Of a stretch of 7,579 nucleotides of DNA, positions 5,191 to 7,579 are shown piece by piece. The stretch is from VGWB01 sp964480945. GTDB taxonomy: Bacteria; Bacteroidota; Ignavibacteria; UBA10030. The stretch is taken from assembly GCA_964480945.1 (NCBI GenBank), contig CAYZRX010000116.1:1-7579 (forward strand), given 5' to 3'. Within the stretch, counting starts at the first letter, position 1. The number at the start of each line of letters is the position of its first letter. The notes under the pieces are model-generated. The model ran no database searches and was not told where the DNA came from. It saw only the letters and a list, made by a program, of their open reading frames with translations. Made by a program: the position numbers and the translations under genes.

Positions 5191-6083
5191 AGAAAAACAT
5201 TCAATTTGCCGCTCTTCTCTTGCTTTGCGCACCATCAGCGTTTGCTCAAGGAGTGTCGACAAGCTCATCATACCTCTCGCTTCCCATGAGCGCTCGAACC
5301 GCCGCCCTCGGCGAGGCCACGGTTGCCGATCCGAGGAATTTCGCGTCCTCGCTGCTAAACCCCGCGAATCTCAGCAGCAACGGCCCGGCTACCATCATCC
5401 TCTCCCATTCTCAATGGATCCAGGGCATCAAGACGGAATTCGGCGGCACAAGCATTCCCTTCGCGTTCGGCACGGTCGGTTTCGCCGTCACGAACACCAA
5501 CATTGATGACATTGAGATTCGCGAGGTGCCGGGACCTCCCATCGGAACGTTCAATGCCCATTTTGCCGCGGTCCGACTGAGCTTCGCGAGAAACGTTTTC
5601 AATACGCTCAGCATAGGCGGAGCCGTGAAATACCTTTACGAGAAGCTCTATATCGATGAGACTACCGGATACGGTGTCGATTTGGGCGCCCTGTACCGAA
5701 CACCCTTCGATGGCCTCACAGCAGGCATCTCTGTGACGGATCTCGGCAGGCTGAGCCAATTCCGGAGTGAGCCATCGCAGCTCCCCTCCATGGGCCGGAT
5801 CGGCGGATCCTATGCGTTCAACCTCGGCAGCTTCGCCCTTACGGTCAACGCGGCGGCTGCGAAGGACCTGCACCGAAGTGACACCCACGCCCTGGTCGGG
5901 GTTGAGACGATCTACGATAACGCGCTTGCAGTCAGGCTGGGTTACCAGACCGGCTATGAATCGCGAGGCCTTTCGGCCGGCCTCGGATTTCAATACAGCT
6001 TTGTCCAAGTCGACTACGCGTACGTCCCCTTCTCCCTCGGACTTGGAGACGCTCACATCTTCTCCCTCGGATTCCGCTTCTAG
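5187..6083 (+). CDS. PorV/PorQ family outer-membrane protein (second, PorQ-like)
   Basis: Length 298 residues. The signal peptide is 1-20 (PSAFA/Q). The N-terminus YLSLPMSARTAALGEATVAD (29-48) followed by LLNPANL (56-62) is the PorV/PorQ family signature and resembles PorQ more than the first copy does. Many amphipathic beta-strands follow, with the G-x-D-L-G strand (GVDLGALY) and VTDLG typical of the family. The protein ends in HIFSLGFRF, a C-terminal Phe beta-signal as expected for BAM-inserted barrels. The ATG overlaps the previous stop by ATGA (5187-5190), so the two barrels are probably made together. Apart from the shared family motif they are quite different from one another, so this is an old divergence rather than a recent tandem duplication. 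Confidence 0.85.
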   Translation: MKKNIQFAALLLLCAPSAFAQGVSTSSSYLSLPMSARTAALGEATVADPRNFASSLLNPANLSSNGPATIILSHSQWIQGIKTEFGGTSIPFAFGTVGFAVTNTNIDDIEIREVPGPPIGTFNAHFAAVRLSFARNVFNTLSIGGAVKYLYEKLYIDETTGYGVDLGALYRTPFDGLTAGISVTDLGRLSQFRSEPSQLPSMGRIGGSYAFNLGSFALTVNAAAAKDLHRSDTHALVGVETIYDNALAVRLGYQTGYESRGLSAGLGFQYSFVQVDYAYVPFSLGLGDAHIFSLGFRF

Positions 6084-6088
6084 TTGCC

Positions 6089-7054
6089 ATGGCAATCCAG
6101 CTAGTCCACTACGGCGAGGAATGGAAGGAGCGGTGGGATCGGTTCGTCTTGGAGTCGAACAACGGAACCATGTTCCACCTGCAGAGGTTCTTTTCCTATC
6201 ACGAGGAGGGAAGGTTTAACTGGCATCATCTTCTCTTCGTCGACCGGAAAGAAATCATAGCCATCCTGCCGGGTGCGACGATGGGTTCGACGTTTGAATC
6301 GCCCATCGGCGCTTCGTATGGATCCTTTGTCACCGGAGATATCGACTTTGCGACATCGCTCGAGCTGGTCGACGTCTTCTCAGACTATTGCCGTGAACAA
6401 CAGTTCGAACGAGCTTTGCTCACGCCCCCGCCGTTCATATACCAGAACGTTATCTCCCAGAACATCGACTACGCGCTCGCCTACCGGGGATTTTCGTACG
6501 ACAAGCACTATATCTCCCACGCGATCCGGCTCGATCACCGCGATTTCCTTGCGCACTTTCAGAGCACGGCCCGCCGGTACATACACAAGTACCTGCGAGA
6601 GCAGACCCTCCGTGTGGAGATGAGCGATGACTACGAAGCCTTCTATCCCATCCTCATCAAGAACAAGGCGCGACACGGGGTCAAGCCCACACACACACTC
6701 GATGAACTGTTGCGGCTGAAGGAGCTTCTGCCAGAGAACCTCGCTCTGTTCCTCGTCTACAAGGGCAACAGGCCGATCGCCGGTTCTTTGATGTTTGTCT
6801 GCAACCGCCAGGTTGCGCTCTGTTTCTACAACATGCTGCTGTACGAGTACGAGCAGCTGAACCCAATCCACGTCGTGATGTACGAGGTTGTCAAGTGGGC
6901 GATGGAGAGGGGGTTTTCGTGGGTGGACATCGGCGTCTCGCAGGACACGAAAGCCGAGAATCAGATGACGCCGGCCATGAGCCTGATCAGGTTCAAAGAG
7001 AAGTTCAACGCGCGCGGGATCCTTCGGAGCACCTTCTACAAGCGATTCATCTGA
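6089..7054 (+). CDS. FemAB/GNAT-like acyltransferase (BioF2/CelD type)
   Basis: Length 321 residues with no signal peptide, so cytoplasmic. It has the double-GNAT arrangement of FemAB-related proteins. The N-terminal half (about 1-145) contains the G-A-S-Y-G-S-F segment (74-80). A basic helix follows, STARRYIHKYLR (159-170). The second half includes K191-NKARHG-V198, the core strand RPIAGSLMFV (228-237), YEYEQLNPIHVVMYEVVKWA (252-271), WVDIGVSQ (278-285) and the closing RFKEKFNARG (301-310), a variant of the FKxxFG motif of this superfamily. Relatives transfer amino acids or acyl groups onto peptidoglycan precursors, exopolysaccharide or other envelope molecules; the substrate cannot be read here. 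It starts five bases after the preceding stop with no clear ribosome binding site, and ends four bases before the glycosyltransferase gene, which suggests a shared glycan pathway. Confidence 0.82.
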   Translation: MAIQLVHYGEEWKERWDRFVLESNNGTMFHLQRFFSYHEEGRFNWHHLLFVDRKEIIAILPGATMGSTFESPIGASYGSFVTGDIDFATSLELVDVFSDYCREQQFERALLTPPPFIYQNVISQNIDYALAYRGFSYDKHYISHAIRLDHRDFLAHFQSTARRYIHKYLREQTLRVEMSDDYEAFYPILIKNKARHGVKPTHTLDELLRLKELLPENLALFLVYKGNRPIAGSLMFVCNRQVALCFYNMLLYEYEQLNPIHVVMYEVVKWAMERGFSWVDIGVSQDTKAENQMTPAMSLIRFKEKFNARGILRSTFYKRFI

Positions 7055-7058
7055 GCGT

Positions 7059-7579
7059 ATGAATGTCCTCCACGTCGCCCCCATCAACGTTGCTGGCGTA
7101 CCGTATAGTATGATGGAGATGCAGCGACGGTTCGGGGCCAACGCTCGCCTTATCACACTTCACGAAAACCTCTTCACCTTCCCGGAGGACGTCTGCCTGA
7201 AGATCCCCCTCCCAAGGCATCGCCTCGCAAACCTCTGGCGGGCGCGCAAACGGGAACGAGTGGAACGGGCGATGAACTCATTGGAGCACACTCCCGAGAC
7301 ATTTCTCCCGAAACACGGACCGAAGAACCTTCTTGAAAAGCTCTATTTCCGCTGGGACGATCTCCGGCGCGAGGATACCGTGCGTGCCGCCGTCGAGCGC
7401 TACGGCCTCGAAGAGTTCGAGATCATCCACTACGACGGCGGGCTCGACTTCTTCCGTGACGCGCGGCTCGCCAAGCGATGGAAGAAGGAGGGGAAGAAGA
7501 TCGTCTGCCATTACATGGGAAGCGACCTCCGGGTGAGGGGAATTGACCCGGCGATGGACGAGCTCAGCGATCTCAACAT
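7059..7579 (+). CDS. Glycosyltransferase, GT-B fold (GT4-like), N-terminal 173 residues
   Basis: An ATG at 7059, four bases after the acyltransferase stop, opens a frame with no stop to the window edge (173 codons plus two bases). The N-terminus MNVLHVAPINVAGVP is the first beta-strand and glycine-containing loop of GT-B glycosyltransferases. It is followed by SMMEMQRRFGANARLITLHE (17-36), where such enzymes place the acceptor-side helix and second strand. FEIIHYDGGLDFF (120-132) and KKIVCHYMGSDLRVRG (146-161) match the pattern in GT4-type enzymes where 'xxH..G' precedes 'xxHGSDxR'. The donor-binding C-terminal domain lies beyond the window, so the sugar is unknown. Likely job: adding a sugar to a surface polysaccharide or glycan, with the neighbouring FemAB-like enzyme. 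The frame has strong G/C at third positions, like its neighbours. Confidence 0.85.
   Translation, partial: MNVLHVAPINVAGVPYSMMEMQRRFGANARLITLHENLFTFPEDVCLKIPLPRHRLANLWRARKRERVERAMNSLEHTPETFLPKHGPKNLLEKLYFRWDDLRREDTVRAAVERYGLEEFEIIHYDGGLDFFRDARLAKRWKKEGKKIVCHYMGSDLRVRGIDPAMDELSDLN

Larger units (their letters stand above)
1713..7579 (+). other. Predicted six-gene operon for a cell-surface module
   Basis: Six plus-strand genes follow each other with junctions of ATGA overlap, +2 bases, ATGA overlap, +5 bases and +4 bases. No terminator or promoter-sized gap separates them. The first four products carry export signals; the last two shown are cytoplasmic envelope-type enzymes. The operon continues past the right edge. 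Confidence 0.8.

Noticed and set aside
5355..6095. A 246-codon minus-strand frame opposite the second barrel gene
   Set aside because: Shadow frame: the plus strand has a clear signal peptide, family motif and C-terminal Phe.
6380..7156. A 258-codon minus-strand frame opposite the acyltransferase and glycosyltransferase genes
   Set aside because: It crosses two well-supported genes and shows no motif of its own.

Overview
The window looks like a chromosomal segment from a bacterium of the Bacteroidota/Chlorobiota (FCB) group, perhaps an Ignavibacteria- or Kapabacteria-like lineage. The clues are two PorV/PorQ-type outer-membrane proteins, a secreted Asp-box beta-propeller ending in a FlgD-Ig/type IX (T9SS) sorting-like domain, mostly weak Shine-Dalgarno sites, and a promoter matching the Bacteroidota -33/-7 pattern (TTG, 19-base spacer, TAnnTTTG). 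Base composition is moderately GC-rich. The lineage is an inference; there is no rRNA or other marker gene here.

Region 1 (1-447): a possible divergent gene fragment leaves the left edge on the minus strand. A promoter, an 18-base perfect dyad and a strong ribosome binding site lead into a 65-residue secreted-peptide gene. After its signal peptide this protein is almost entirely two identical 15-residue units (RSGSTNPPPPDTPRP). The two DNA copies differ at 9 of 45 bases, all of them silent third positions. A 17-bp hairpin terminator follows. This is the most unusual object in the window.

Region 2 (448-1637): a stand-alone gene for a membrane site-2 metalloprotease (M50 family), with its own candidate promoter and a weak candidate terminator.

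Region 3 (1713-7579, running off the right edge): six tightly packed plus-strand genes that look like one operon, joined by ATGA overlaps or gaps of 2-5 bases. In order they are a lipoprotein with two Ig-like domains, a seven-bladed Asp-box propeller with a T9SS-like C-terminus, two different PorV/PorQ-family outer-membrane barrels, a FemAB/GNAT-like acyltransferase and the start of a GT-B glycosyltransferase. The first four are all exported, and together they read as a T9SS-type cell-surface module: cargo, barrels of the kind that handle cargo, and a lipoprotein. The last two point to glycan or envelope synthesis.

No tRNA, rRNA, CRISPR array, insertion sequence or phage gene was seen.
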